Positions 9,110-16,783 of a DNA stretch of 53,168 bases are shown piece after piece. The stretch comes from a bacterium 1XD42-76. GTDB lineage: Bacteria > Bacillota > Clostridia > Lachnospirales > Lachnospiraceae. The position numbers and the translations under genes were made by a program. The notes beneath the pieces are model-generated. The model was not told where the DNA came from. It did not search any database and saw only the letters and a program-made list of their open reading frames with translations. The stretch is from NCBI GenBank assembly GCA_009917545.1, contig QZDW01000024.1, positions 1-53,168 on the forward strand, written 5' to 3'. The first letter of the stretch is position 1. Each line of letters begins with the position of its first letter.

Positions 9110-9151
9110 AAAAGGATAGCGGCTCCCCCGGTCAAAGGTAAGCCGCTATCC
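9108..9151 (-). terminator. Intrinsic terminator for leftward transcripts
   Basis: Perfect 11-base arms, GGATAGCGGCT at 9114-9124 and its complement at 9141-9151. On the minus strand the hairpin is followed by six T residues. It would end leftward transcription coming from the lysis region before it enters the control region. It is read as a hairpin without a T run by rightward transcripts. Confidence 0.75.
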
Positions 9152-9235
9152 GTCACAAGGGCAGGCCGGTAGCCTTACACCGGCCCGCCCCCATAATAAC
9201 AAAGTAAGGCGAAAAAAACAAGGGGGCAAACGAAA

Positions 9236-9457
9236 ATGGCACAGTTTGAAGTTGGCAAGGAATACAAAACCCGCAGCATTGGTGATTATAATTGCATTTT
9301 TACCATTCTTATCACCGGGCGCACAGCGAAAACCGTTTCTTATAACTACCTGGGCCGGTCCCGCCGCTCCATGATCCACGTTGACCAGGATGGCGAATGG
9401 ATCCAGCCGGACAGGTACAGCATGGCCCCCACGTTCCGGGCCAGCCGCACAGCATGA
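9236..9457 (+). CDS. Conserved small mobile-element protein (73 aa)
   Basis: Begins MAQFEVGKEYKTRSIGDYN; AGGGGGC lies upstream of the ATG. The opening pattern (GxxYxTRSIxDxxC followed by RTAKTV) is familiar from small uncharacterised proteins in clostridial mobile elements. The function is unknown. It lies in the rightward control operon, opposite to the phage structural genes. A GC-rich hairpin follows immediately. Confidence 0.75.
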   Translation: MAQFEVGKEYKTRSIGDYNCIFTILITGRTAKTVSYNYLGRSRRSMIHVDQDGEWIQPDRYSMAPTFRASRTA

Positions 9458-9461
9458 CAAA

Positions 9462-9485
9462 GGCCCCCGGCAGGTGCCGGGGGCC
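9462..9485. terminator. GC-rich hairpin, possible weak terminator
   Basis: Ten-base perfect arms (GGCCCCCGGC / GCCGGGGGCC) with a four-base loop, four bases after the stop of the preceding gene. There is no long T run on either strand, so termination may be weak; it may instead protect the transcript end. Confidence 0.45.
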
Positions 9486-9544
9486 TCGCTGTTGCCCCTA
9501 CCTCCGCCATGTGGTAGAATTTTGGCGGGAAAGGGGGTGATAAA

Positions 9545-9775
9545 ATGGGCGGTCTGATCAAGTACACATTGTATCTTGAAAATGTTCCTATGGAAACCAG
9601 AGTGTCGCTATATGATACGTTTGACCCGGTTTCCTGGACGGGAGTATCTTGCAATAAAGATATTTCCGTTATTGAGTTCTTCCTGTTAGCGAATGAATAT
9701 TTTGAAGATTACGCGAAACTCCCCCAAAACTGCCGCATTATTGTCCAGCCGGATCATCCTCTTGGAAGAACTTAA
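9545..9775 (+). CDS. Hypothetical small protein (76 aa)
   Basis: Begins MGGLIKYTLYLENVPMET; GGGGGTG lies about six bases before the ATG. No family is recognised. Its 3' end overlaps the 3' end of the convergent leftward gene by 38 bases. It is the last gene of the small rightward group. Confidence 0.6.
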   Translation: MGGLIKYTLYLENVPMETRVSLYDTFDPVSWTGVSCNKDISVIEFFLLANEYFEDYAKLPQNCRIIVQPDHPLGRT

Positions 9776-10019
9776 TCCTATCTGCCGCCGGGTCGTACTC
9801 CATTACGGCCCGGCACTTTTTTTCTGGCAACAGAAAACTTACCAGCCAGGGCAGCAGGGCCTCAAATTCCGTATAAGATGGATCCCCGGTCCTTTCGATC
9901 CGGTCTTTCCGCTCCGTCTCTATCCTGCGGTAAAACTCCCGCATAGTGGTTTCATATACTGCCCGTTTAACGCTGATATTTGTAATGGCTCTTATTCTTT
10001 CTTCCTTGCTACCCTCCAT
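9738..10019 (-). CDS. Hypothetical phage protein (93 aa)
   Basis: A charged, mostly helical protein beginning MEGSKEERIRAITNISVKRA. It starts two bases after the stop of the membrane gene upstream, so it is translated as part of the lysis operon. No family is recognised. It is the last leftward gene before the control region. Confidence 0.65.
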   Translation of the reverse strand: MEGSKEERIRAITNISVKRAVYETTMREFYRRIETERKDRIERTGDPSYTEFEALLPWLVSFLLPEKKCRAVMEYDPAADRIKFFQEDDPAGQ

Positions 10020-10021
10020 AT

Positions 10022-10357
10022 CTATTTCCCCCGGCTCTCCAGACGGGTGATCTGCTCCAGCATTTGCCGGAATTTATCCCACCCAAACATGGCCGCAAAG
10101 GCCACGAAAAAGCCCAGGCCGATGGCGGCGGCCACCATGTACCAGACAATGTGGACGGCCAGGATCCGGCACACGGCGAAAAACGCCAGCAGGGTCACGG
10201 CCATGGCCACGATAAAGGCCAGCAGGTTGGTGGGCACCTTGTCCCAGGTCAGTTTCTTGACCACCTCCACAATGATATTGGTGATCACCATAAGGATCAG
10301 CACCGCCAGCAGGATGGCCGAAAGAACGGCGGGAATGTACTGCAGAATGGTTTCCAT
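10022..10357 (-). CDS. Small membrane protein, holin-like
   Basis: 111 residues with membrane segments near residues 10-32, 45-63 and 70-92 and a charged tail (KFRQMLEQITRLESRGK). GGGAGG lies upstream of the ATG. It directly follows the endolysin gene, so a role in membrane permeabilisation at lysis is likely. No holin family was identified from sequence alone. Confidence 0.65.
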   Translation of the reverse strand: METILQYIPAVLSAILLAVLILMVITNIIVEVVKKLTWDKVPTNLLAFIVAMAVTLLAFFAVCRILAVHIVWYMVAAAIGLGFFVAFAAMFGWDKFRQMLEQITRLESRGK

Positions 10358-10378
10358 GGTTATGTCCTCCCTAAATTT

Positions 10379-11380
10379 TTATTTCACAGCCCCGCCCAGG
10401 GCGCACAGCAGCGCGTCCAGGCTGGGGAATGTGCTGTAATTGGCCAGCCAATAGTCCGGCGTGTCGATCACGCCAGCGGCCACCAGGGCACCCACGGCGT
10501 TGGCCACGGTGCTGGAGCGCGGCCCGGCCTTGGTGATCCTCTCCGCCGCCTTGACCAGCAGGCGGTCCAAATACTTGACCTTGCCGGACGCGGCGGCCTG
10601 CTGCCAGTAGTCCGGGGAGTTAATCACGCCCAGCCGGGCCAGCTTGGCCACAGCTGCCGCCGCCTCGGTCAAATAGATCACCTGCCCCACCCGGATCAGG
10701 TTCTTATTTTTGATCCCGTTGATGGCCGCCAGGGCGTCCACAGTGGTGCCGTAGCGGGCCGCGATCTTGCCCAGGGTATCACCCGCCACAACGGTGTGGG
10801 CGGTGCCCTTGGCCGCGCTGGAGGCCCCCGTGGTGCCCGGCGTGGTGCTGGTGGTGGTCCCGCCCATTTTCTTGGCGATTGCCGCAAAGTCAGGGCAGAT
10901 AAACCCGCGAATATACCGGCCATTGATGGCCATGGTCCGCTTGCCCACCTTGCCGCCGCTCATGTTTCCCTCTGTGACCACAAAGGACCCGGCGGAAACC
11001 TTGGTCACGATCCCGATATGGTCCCCGGCCCCGGTGCAATCGCCCACGCCGTTGTCCTGCCAGTCATACACGCAGGCGTCCCCGATCTTGGGCGTGTGGG
11101 CGTCGTTCTCCACCCAAATTCCCAGCTTTTTGGCCACAATGGTGTATTTCTCCACGCCGCACTCTGTCCCGGTATATGCGGCGATCCCGGCCCGGATATA
11201 GGCCGCGCTCACCGTGGTGGCACAATAGGCGTCTTTCACCTGGACCTTGTACCCCCGCGCCAGGGGGCGGTAGTTGTTATAGACTTCCAGAATGTCCAGG
11301 TGTTTGGCGCTGCCCTTGGTGGCCCCCACCCATGCGTTGATGGTGTCCGCCACTTTCTGGCGCAGTTGGTTCTCCGTCAT
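10379..11380 (-). CDS. Endolysin: CHAP amidase with LysM
   Basis: 333 residues. An N-terminal CHAP-type cysteine hydrolase (about 1-165) has the catalytic Cys in DAYCATTVSAAY and the His in GDHIGIV. A Thr/Ser-rich linker leads to one LysM motif (HTVVAGDTLGKIAARYGT). The C-terminus has two related segments around SPDYWQQAA and TPDYWLANY that probably bind the wall. It would cut peptidoglycan cross-links at the end of infection. GGGAGG precedes the start. It lies in the middle of the lysis cassette, flanked by membrane proteins. Confidence 0.92.
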   Translation of the reverse strand: MTENQLRQKVADTINAWVGATKGSAKHLDILEVYNNYRPLARGYKVQVKDAYCATTVSAAYIRAGIAAYTGTECGVEKYTIVAKKLGIWVENDAHTPKIGDACVYDWQDNGVGDCTGAGDHIGIVTKVSAGSFVVTEGNMSGGKVGKRTMAINGRYIRGFICPDFAAIAKKMGGTTTSTTPGTTGASSAAKGTAHTVVAGDTLGKIAARYGTTVDALAAINGIKNKNLIRVGQVIYLTEAAAAVAKLARLGVINSPDYWQQAAASGKVKYLDRLLVKAAERITKAGPRSSTVANAVGALVAAGVIDTPDYWLANYSTFPSLDALLCALGGAVK

Positions 11381-11396
11381 TTGTATGCTGCCTCCC

Positions 11397-11810
11397 TTAC
11401 AGGCCCACGTCCGGGGGTTCCTCCCACTCGGTGGGCGGGTCCATGGGCGCGGTCTGGTGGCCGCTCCCGCTTGTTTTGGCGGTCTCTGCCGCCTTGTCCT
11501 TGCTGGTCTTTATCCAGCCCATAACGCCGTTTTCAATGCCGCAGACGCCGAACACGCAGGCGGTCAGGGTGGACGGCTCCGCGCCGGTGTGCCAGAACAC
11601 GGCCAGCGCGGCCACCGTATAGGCCACCAGGATCACCGCCTCCAGGATCAGCACCTTGTCCATGACGCCCATTTTCCCCTTGTCCCCGCCGCTGTCCGGT
11701 TGGAGGCGGCGGGGACGGTACAGGCGCGGCCACACGATCCGGCACAGCAGGAAACCCAGGGCGGCCCCTGCGGCCATGGCCAGCGCGGCCACCACCACGG
11801 TGCCGGTCAT
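11397..11810 (-). CDS. Membrane protein of the lysis cassette
   Basis: The ATG at 11810 overlaps the stop of the XhlA-like gene (ATGA). The protein has about 137 residues, with membrane segments near residues 3-22 and 45-70 and a hydrophilic C-terminal tail. A longer in-frame start exists but lies in the preceding gene. It lies directly upstream of the endolysin gene, so a holin or holin-partner role is plausible; no family is recognised. Confidence 0.7.
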   Translation of the reverse strand: MTGTVVVAALAMAAGAALGFLLCRIVWPRLYRPRRLQPDSGGDKGKMGVMDKVLILEAVILVAYTVAALAVFWHTGAEPSTLTACVFGVCGIENGVMGWIKTSKDKAAETAKTSGSGHQTAPMDPPTEWEEPPDVGL

Positions 11811-12142
11811 GGCGCCATAGTCAGCAGGTGGATCAGCCCAGCGCCCAGGGCGGCGGCCAGCACCCCCAGCACCCCATAAAACAGTTTTTCCACCATGCCG
11901 TCCCACTTTTTGCCCGGTTTCTTTTCGATGGCGTCCACCTTGGTCCCCAACGCGGTCACGTCGGTTTTGATCTCCGCCATGGTTTCCGTCTGGTGCTTTT
12001 GCTCCGTCGCCATGACTTCCACGGCGGTGGCCAGCCGGTTCAGGGTGTCCACCTTTTCGTCCATTTCGTCCAGGCGGTGGGTGTTGGATTTGCTCCGTTC
12101 CTCCACCCGTGTCAGCCTTGCCTCCACTTCCTGCTCATTCAT
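11807..12142 (-). CDS. xhlA: XhlA-type hemolysin/holin-associated protein
   Basis: 111 residues with a long N-terminal coiled coil (EARLTRVEERSKSNTHRL through EIKTDVTALGTKVDAIEKK) and one C-terminal membrane segment (LFYGVLGVLAAALGAGLIHLL). This is the pattern of PBSX XhlA proteins, which act with a holin at the membrane. GGAGG lies upstream of the ATG. It overlaps both neighbours by four bases. Confidence 0.8.
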   Translation of the reverse strand: MNEQEVEARLTRVEERSKSNTHRLDEMDEKVDTLNRLATAVEVMATEQKHQTETMAEIKTDVTALGTKVDAIEKKPGKKWDGMVEKLFYGVLGVLAAALGAGLIHLLTMAP

Positions 12143-12327
12143 GATTCACACCTCCAATTTTTAACGGGTCCGCCGGTGGCCTCCGCGTATTTCTGCCGCA
12201 GGGCGGCGATCTCCTCCGCACGGGTCAGCGCGTCATGCTGGGCCAGTTCCATGGCCTGCGCCTGGATGATCACATTTTGCTGGTCAATGATGGCGCATAA
12301 TTCCCCGGTCAGTTTCACAAAGTCCAT
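12139..12327 (-). CDS. Hypothetical small coiled-coil protein (62 aa)
   Basis: Begins MDFVKLTGELCAIIDQQNVI and is helical throughout. It is linked by a four-base overlap to the XhlA-like gene, and the ribosome-binding site is weak. The function is unknown; its position between a membrane protein and XhlA suggests a part in the lysis or late operon. Confidence 0.6.
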   Translation of the reverse strand: MDFVKLTGELCAIIDQQNVIIQAQAMELAQHDALTRAEEIAALRQKYAEATGGPVKNWRCES

Positions 12328-12331
12328 GTCT

Positions 12332-12808
12332 CTATCGCCCCCGGATAAAATCTAAATACACGCTGGCCAGTGAATACATGGCCTGATCCGGCGTGTCCAG
12401 GTCCCGCTTGTATACCGTCGTCTCATAGATCCAAATAAACCACCTGGCCGTATCCTCCGCCCAAATGGCCAGCGGCATGATCAGAAACCACAGCAGGCCA
12501 AACAGCGGGCAAACCTGGCCCAGAATGTTCCCCGGCTGTCCGGTGTAGTCCCACACATCCATCCCCAGCCACAGATTAAGAACGCACCCGGCCAGGAATT
12601 CTACCACCAGGACGATCACCGCCCCCACGATGGACTGGAGGGCCACCGGCGCATTGTAAAACCTGGGGTGCTGGTTGATTGCTCCCACCAGCACCCCACA
12701 CAGTCCGCCGACGATCAGCATAGACGGGTGGGAATATCCCCGGAACACTGTTTCCATAGCCACATACATGACGCCCAGCGCGGCCCACAGTGTCAGGATC
12801 TTTTTCAC
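12332..12808 (-). CDS. CmpB-like (ABC-transporter type IV) membrane protein
   Basis: About 159 residues from a GTG at 12808 that overlaps the preceding stop (GTGA). At least four hydrophobic segments are visible. The pattern (FRGYSHPSM, LNLWLGMDVWDYT, GNILGQVCPLFGLLW) matches the putative ABC-transporter permease family of Bacillota (CmpB-like). Members occur in prophage lysis regions without any ATPase, so a holin-like role is an inference. A longer reading frame upstream encodes low-complexity sequence and is rejected. Confidence 0.75.
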   Translation of the reverse strand: MKKILTLWAALGVMYVAMETVFRGYSHPSMLIVGGLCGVLVGAINQHPRFYNAPVALQSIVGAVIVLVVEFLAGCVLNLWLGMDVWDYTGQPGNILGQVCPLFGLLWFLIMPLAIWAEDTARWFIWIYETTVYKRDLDTPDQAMYSLASVYLDFIRGR

Positions 12809-13296
12809 GCCGCGCCGCCTCCGGCAGCCTGGATAATGGCCGCCATATTCTCCGCCAGGTCTGCCGGAAGTTCCGCGCCGTATGTGATCCCCTGCAGTTC
12901 CTCCAGCCCGGCCCGCTTGATCCAGGCGTTTACGTGGTTGCAATAGGTCCGGTGTTTGAAAACGTGGGCGGTAGCTGCCTGGGCCAGCGCTGTGAATTCC
13001 TCCGCCTGGTACATCCGGCACAATTCCCCGTCCGCATGGTAGGGGACCGCTTTGGCCCCCTCTTTTACGGTGGTATACTGGGCCATGATCTCGGTCTGGT
13101 CATGCTCGGTCAGACTGTAATGGGATCCGCCCATGTCAATCCCCGCATAAATGGCAGCGGTACAGTCCAGGCCGATCTCCTGGCGGATTGCCTCCCGCAC
13201 CTGTTCCACGTTGTTCCAGTCGCGGGGCGGCTGGATCCCCTGGCTTTTCATCCGCAGGCCCCGCACACTGTCCTGCCGAATAATATTCAGTCCCAT
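12805..13296 (-). CDS. Hypothetical tail-associated protein
   Basis: 163 residues, soluble, beginning MGLNIIRQDSVRGLRMKS. Its start codon touches the stop of the DGR target gene, with GGGAGG upstream. A small protein in this place often assists assembly of the tail fibre it follows; no family is recognised. Translation is coupled to the target on one side and to the CmpB-like gene on the other. Confidence 0.65.
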   Translation of the reverse strand: MGLNIIRQDSVRGLRMKSQGIQPPRDWNNVEQVREAIRQEIGLDCTAAIYAGIDMGGSHYSLTEHDQTEIMAQYTTVKEGAKAVPYHADGELCRMYQAEEFTALAQAATAHVFKHRTYCNHVNAWIKRAGLEELQGITYGAELPADLAENMAAIIQAAGGGAA

Positions 13297-15152
13297 TATT
13301 GGAAACCTCCCTGTACAGAATTGATATAGCCGCCCTTGCCGCTGGCTCCGCGCTTCACCGACACGCGGAAATTAAAGGCGAAACCATTTTCTGCTGTCTC
13401 ATTTTCAAAAATATGGTTGCCGCCGTTTTTCACCTCGGTGGTACAGTCCTCCCACACCGGCGTGTCGTCCATGGCGTTGTTGGTCACTTCCACCTTGAAA
13501 ACAGCGTCCTGGGGGATCTCCCCGGACACGGACAACACGCAAATGGTGATTTTGGCGTCCGCCGGTCTGGGGTCTTTCAGGGTGATTGTTGCCTCGGTGA
13601 CTTCCTTGGTAAAGGCCAGGGCGTGGGTGGTGTTCACCTTGCCGTCCGTGGCGGTGATTGTCATGGAGTGGTCGCCGTTCAACAGTTTCATAAAGGTTTC
13701 CCCGGTCACGTCGAAACTGTTTTCAACTCCGGCACCCGCAACAAATTTCCGCACCTGTACGCCGTCGATGGCCTCGGTCACGGTGACGGGATCCCCATCT
13801 TCATCCCCGGCGCTGTAAGACACGGAAAAACCGGCGTCCTTTACGCCCAGGTCCGTGCCGCTGGCGGTGTCGCTGGTGATCACCGGGGCGCGGTTGTTGT
13901 CCACCGGCTTAGAGGTTCCCGTGGCATAGGGGCCGAAAATTCCATAGCTGTCATAGGCCCGCACCCTGTAATTGATGCTAAACCAGCCCCGCGTGATCGT
14001 GTCGGTATAGGCCAGGTCCGTGCCCTTGTAGACCTCCGCCCAGTCCCCGCCGTCCACCTGGCGCTCCAGGCTATAACCGGTCAGGTTTCCGTCCGGGTCC
14101 GTGGCGGCCTCCCAGCTGACGGCCAGGCTGGATCCGCCCAGCACCAGATCCGGGATCGTAATGCTCCCCGGCGCGGTGGGTGCGGCGTTGTTGATCACAT
14201 TTACCTGGGCGCTCATGCGGTAGCTGCTATAAAGCCCGTCGCTGTCGTAGGCTTTCACGCGGTACATTACCGTCTGCGTCCCCACGGGCACGGTGTTGGT
14301 GGTGCTGGTGGCGTTCCCCTGGAAAATTTGGCTCCATGTACTGCCGCCGTCGGTGGTGCGCTCCACCACATAACCCTCCAGATTATTCTCCGCGTCGGTG
14401 CTGGCCGCCCACGTTACCGTGATCGTATTTCCGCCCTGGATATTTTCGGGGATTGTAATGCTCCCCGGCGTAGTCGGGGCCGTGTTCGTGTTTACGCTGC
14501 CGTCGTCAGAGACTAAGAGGTTAGAGGGTAGGATCAAAGCGGGCCGGACCCCCCAGGTGCTGGTGCAGCCGCCGTAGCTGGCGTAGCCGTTGGAATGGCA
14601 GTACCACGCGCCGGCGGAATAGTACAGGCACGGGGAGCGCAGCCACCAGCGGGCGGCGGACCCGTTCAGATATGCGATCTTCTCGCTGGTGCCGTTGCCG
14701 TTCTGGAAATAGTCCAGCTTGGCGCCCTCACCGTTCGGGATATAGCTGTTTACGTTGGCCTTGGTGTAGCCCACCTCGGTGGCGGACAGCAGGAAAATTT
14801 TGCAGGACAGGCCGCTGGCTCCGCTGTTGATAGTGGTGCTTGTTCCGCTGCCGGGACGGTACGGGATTTTAACCTGCTTGATCTGGGCCTGAATGTCTTT
14901 GTCAAAGCGGGCAAAAAAGGTGCTGTCCAGGTAGCTTTTCAGCGTACTGTTGGCCCAGTCGTTCACGTTGGAACTGTGCCAGGCGCGGGTTTCAAAAATT
15001 TCTTTCCGTAACAGCCACACGCCGTCGCAGGACGCGTCGTAAATGCTGGAGGGCTTGCCCTTGTGTACCACGATATAGTCCACCAGGGTGCCGTTTTCTT
15101 TCAGTTTTACGGTTGCGCCTATGGCTTTTGTACTCAATGCGACACTTGCCAT
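13296..15152 (-). CDS. DGR target: CLec/DUF6273-type tail protein with FN3 domains
   Basis: 618 residues. Residues 1 to about 215 form a DUF6273/C-type-lectin-like domain. The variable repeat falls at residues 165-206, where VR residues sit in a WWLRSP ... TWGVRPA frame. Two FN3-like domains follow (about 222-315 and 316-415), then a further beta domain (about 416-530) and a C-terminal domain ending INSVQGGFQ. It is most likely the receptor-binding protein of the phage. AAGGAGG precedes the ATG. Most known DGR targets carry the variable region at their C-terminus; here it is N-terminal to about 400 further residues. The gene lies 28 bases after the RT gene. Confidence 0.93.
   Translation of the reverse strand: MASVALSTKAIGATVKLKENGTLVDYIVVHKGKPSSIYDASCDGVWLLRKEIFETRAWHSSNVNDWANSTLKSYLDSTFFARFDKDIQAQIKQVKIPYRPGSGTSTTINSGASGLSCKIFLLSATEVGYTKANVNSYIPNGEGAKLDYFQNGNGTSEKIAYLNGSAARWWLRSPCLYYSAGAWYCHSNGYASYGGCTSTWGVRPALILPSNLLVSDDGSVNTNTAPTTPGSITIPENIQGGNTITVTWAASTDAENNLEGYVVERTTDGGSTWSQIFQGNATSTTNTVPVGTQTVMYRVKAYDSDGLYSSYRMSAQVNVINNAAPTAPGSITIPDLVLGGSSLAVSWEAATDPDGNLTGYSLERQVDGGDWAEVYKGTDLAYTDTITRGWFSINYRVRAYDSYGIFGPYATGTSKPVDNNRAPVITSDTASGTDLGVKDAGFSVSYSAGDEDGDPVTVTEAIDGVQVRKFVAGAGVENSFDVTGETFMKLLNGDHSMTITATDGKVNTTHALAFTKEVTEATITLKDPRPADAKITICVLSVSGEIPQDAVFKVEVTNNAMDDTPVWEDCTTEVKNGGNHIFENETAENGFAFNFRVSVKRGASGKGGYINSVQGGFQ
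14538..14661 (-). repeat. DGR variable repeat (VR)
   Basis: It aligns without gaps with the template repeat over 124 bases (offset 2073). 20 positions differ, and every one is an A in the coding-strand TR. Changes include AAC to TAC, GGC, AGC, CGC and TGC codons. The GC-rich end at 14538-14557 is identical in both copies and is the candidate initiation-of-mutagenic-homing site. One base beyond it (14537) differs, T in VR and C in TR on the coding strand. Confidence 0.97.
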
Positions 15153-15180
15153 TTTCGTGTCCTCCTTATGGTTTAGTCAG

Positions 15181-16392
15181 TCACCAGGGGAAACCCTCTG
15201 GCGGCTCCGCCGGTGGCAGCGGCTTGATCTTGCCATCCCGGCGCATTTTCTGGATCAGTTTCTTGGCCTGTTCGTTCTGCGGGTGCCGGATCGGTTTCCT
15301 GGCCTCCAGTTGGAGGCCCACGATCTCCGAAACCTGGGCGGCGATTTTCTGGCGCAGCGTGTAGGTGTCCCCGTGGGAGGCGTGGGCGTCCCAGGCCCTC
15401 CACGATGTCAGAATTTTGTCCCGGCTCACCTTGCCCGCCGGATAGTCCGCCCGCCACGCCCGGATCCTGGCTTTCATGCGGTCTATGCTGTCCCGGCGCA
15501 GTTTCATGATCACCTTGCCGCCGCTGTCCAGATAGGTGTGGAAACCCAGGAAATTGATCCCGTTTTTCAGTGGAAAGATTGCCGTTTTCCCATTCAGTTC
15601 CAATTTTAGGGTGTCCATCCGTTCCCGGATCAGTGCAAGGCACTTTTGCAAATGGGCCTTGTCCTCATGGATAATATAAAAATCATCCATATACCGGCCA
15701 TAATACCGGGCGTGTAGCGTTTCCTTGACCCAGTGATCAAATTCGTCCAGATACATCAGGGCCAAAAGCTGGCTTGTCTGGTAGCCCAGCGGCAGGCCGT
15801 CCGTGCTGTCAATGTAAGTACACATCAATTCAAATACCCGGTTATCCGCCACCCGCCGCCGAAGTTTCTGCTTCAAAATATCGTGGTCAATGCTGGCGAA
15901 AAAATGGTGAACGTCCGCCTTTAGGATCCACCCGTCCGCATAGTTCCATTGTTCCCCGGGCCGGAATGGGAGGCCAGCGGCCCGGCGGGCCGTTTCGTCG
16001 TGGCCTTTCCGTTTCTGGAAATATTCCCGCATTTGCGCCCGCAGGCGGTCCAGTCCGACGTGCATACCTTTCCACACCTGGGAGGCGTGGCTGTCCTGAA
16101 TAAAACTCCGGGTGATAGCGTCATACAGGATATTATCCACAAGCGCGTGTTGCACCACTTTGTCCACAAATGCCGGGGCCTGCACAAGCCGTTTTTTCGG
16201 CTCATACACATAAAAGGTTTCAAATTTGCTCGGTATGTAATTTCCGTTTAGCAGGATCCGGGAAAGCCTCTCCGTACAGGCCAGGGCGTTGGCCTCATAT
16301 TGGGCGGTCCCCTGTTTTTCCCGCTTTCCCACCCGTGCGATCTTATACGCTCTATATAGCACTTCAAAAGAACACAGTTCCTCATAATTCAT
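15181..16392 (-). CDS. DGR reverse transcriptase
   Basis: 403 residues. RT motifs in order: LKADVHHFFASID (about 158-170), LPLGYQTSQ (200-208) and YGRYMDDF (231-238, catalytic YMDD). Next come KLELNGKTAIF and NFLGFHTYL, then a basic thumb. The motif around 200 has the GxxxSQ form typical of DGR and retron RTs. There is no endonuclease or maturase domain, unlike group II intron RTs. A GGGGGGA site precedes the ATG. With Avd it would copy TR RNA into cDNA with errors at A, which then replaces VR. Confidence 0.96.
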   Translation of the reverse strand: MNYEELCSFEVLYRAYKIARVGKREKQGTAQYEANALACTERLSRILLNGNYIPSKFETFYVYEPKKRLVQAPAFVDKVVQHALVDNILYDAITRSFIQDSHASQVWKGMHVGLDRLRAQMREYFQKRKGHDETARRAAGLPFRPGEQWNYADGWILKADVHHFFASIDHDILKQKLRRRVADNRVFELMCTYIDSTDGLPLGYQTSQLLALMYLDEFDHWVKETLHARYYGRYMDDFYIIHEDKAHLQKCLALIRERMDTLKLELNGKTAIFPLKNGINFLGFHTYLDSGGKVIMKLRRDSIDRMKARIRAWRADYPAGKVSRDKILTSWRAWDAHASHGDTYTLRQKIAAQVSEIVGLQLEARKPIRHPQNEQAKKLIQKMRRDGKIKPLPPAEPPEGFPW

Positions 16393-16610
16393 TGAATCCC
16401 CCCAGGGATATGTGGGACCCGACGCGTTTCCCCGCCAGGTCCCCGTTCAGCCGGGGCGCCGCTGATAGCCGGCGGCACAAACGGCGGCCAGCGTCAGCGC
16501 CATGTGTTTATCCGCACCCCACGCGCAGGGCTTGGACGGGAAATGACCTCCTTTGATTGACGGGGCGCAGCGTTCGGCGTTTGCCTACTTGGTCGGGCGT
16601 TATCCATCAG
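16393..16610 (-). other. Spacer between TR and RT, candidate structured DGR RNA
   Basis: 218 bases without a supported gene. In the model Bordetella DGR the segment between TR and RT is part of a structured RNA needed to prime cDNA synthesis. Here the order Avd-TR-spacer-RT is the same. The segment is GC-rich and contains a GCCGGCG-type palindrome around 16457-16475. The role is assigned by position. Confidence 0.6.
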
Positions 16611-16734
16611 AGCGGGCCGGACCCCCCAGGTGTTGGTGCAGCCGTTGTTGTTGGCGTTGCCGTTGGAATTGCAGTTCCACGCGTTGGTGGAATTGTTCAG
16701 GTTCGGGGAGCGCAGCCACCAGTTGGTGGCGGTT
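16611..16734 (-). repeat. DGR template repeat (TR)
   Basis: 124 bases upstream of the RT. Read in the VR frame, the coding strand contains thirteen AAC/AAT codons, the codon type that gives the widest amino-acid range when A is mutated; twelve of the thirteen are changed in VR. It is not part of a supported gene. Homology to VR ends at 16734, where the first non-A difference occurs. Confidence 0.97.
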
Positions 16735-16783
16735 GTAGGTCATACCCCAATATCACGCAGCTGCCGCCGCGTCATATCCTCAT

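Noticed and set aside
13299-14516. Long rightward frame (405 codons) opposite the DGR target
   Set aside because: High-GC antisense frame; composition rich in Gly, His and Arg, as expected from a shadow of the target's codons.
15181-16392. Reverse transcriptase as a group II intron or retron enzyme
   Set aside because: There is no maturase, endonuclease or intron structure around it, and the matching TR/VR pair with A-only changes identifies a DGR.
16611-16734. TR as a degenerate second copy of the target gene
   Set aside because: A decayed copy would differ at all base types; the differences are A-only, and there is no surrounding homology.
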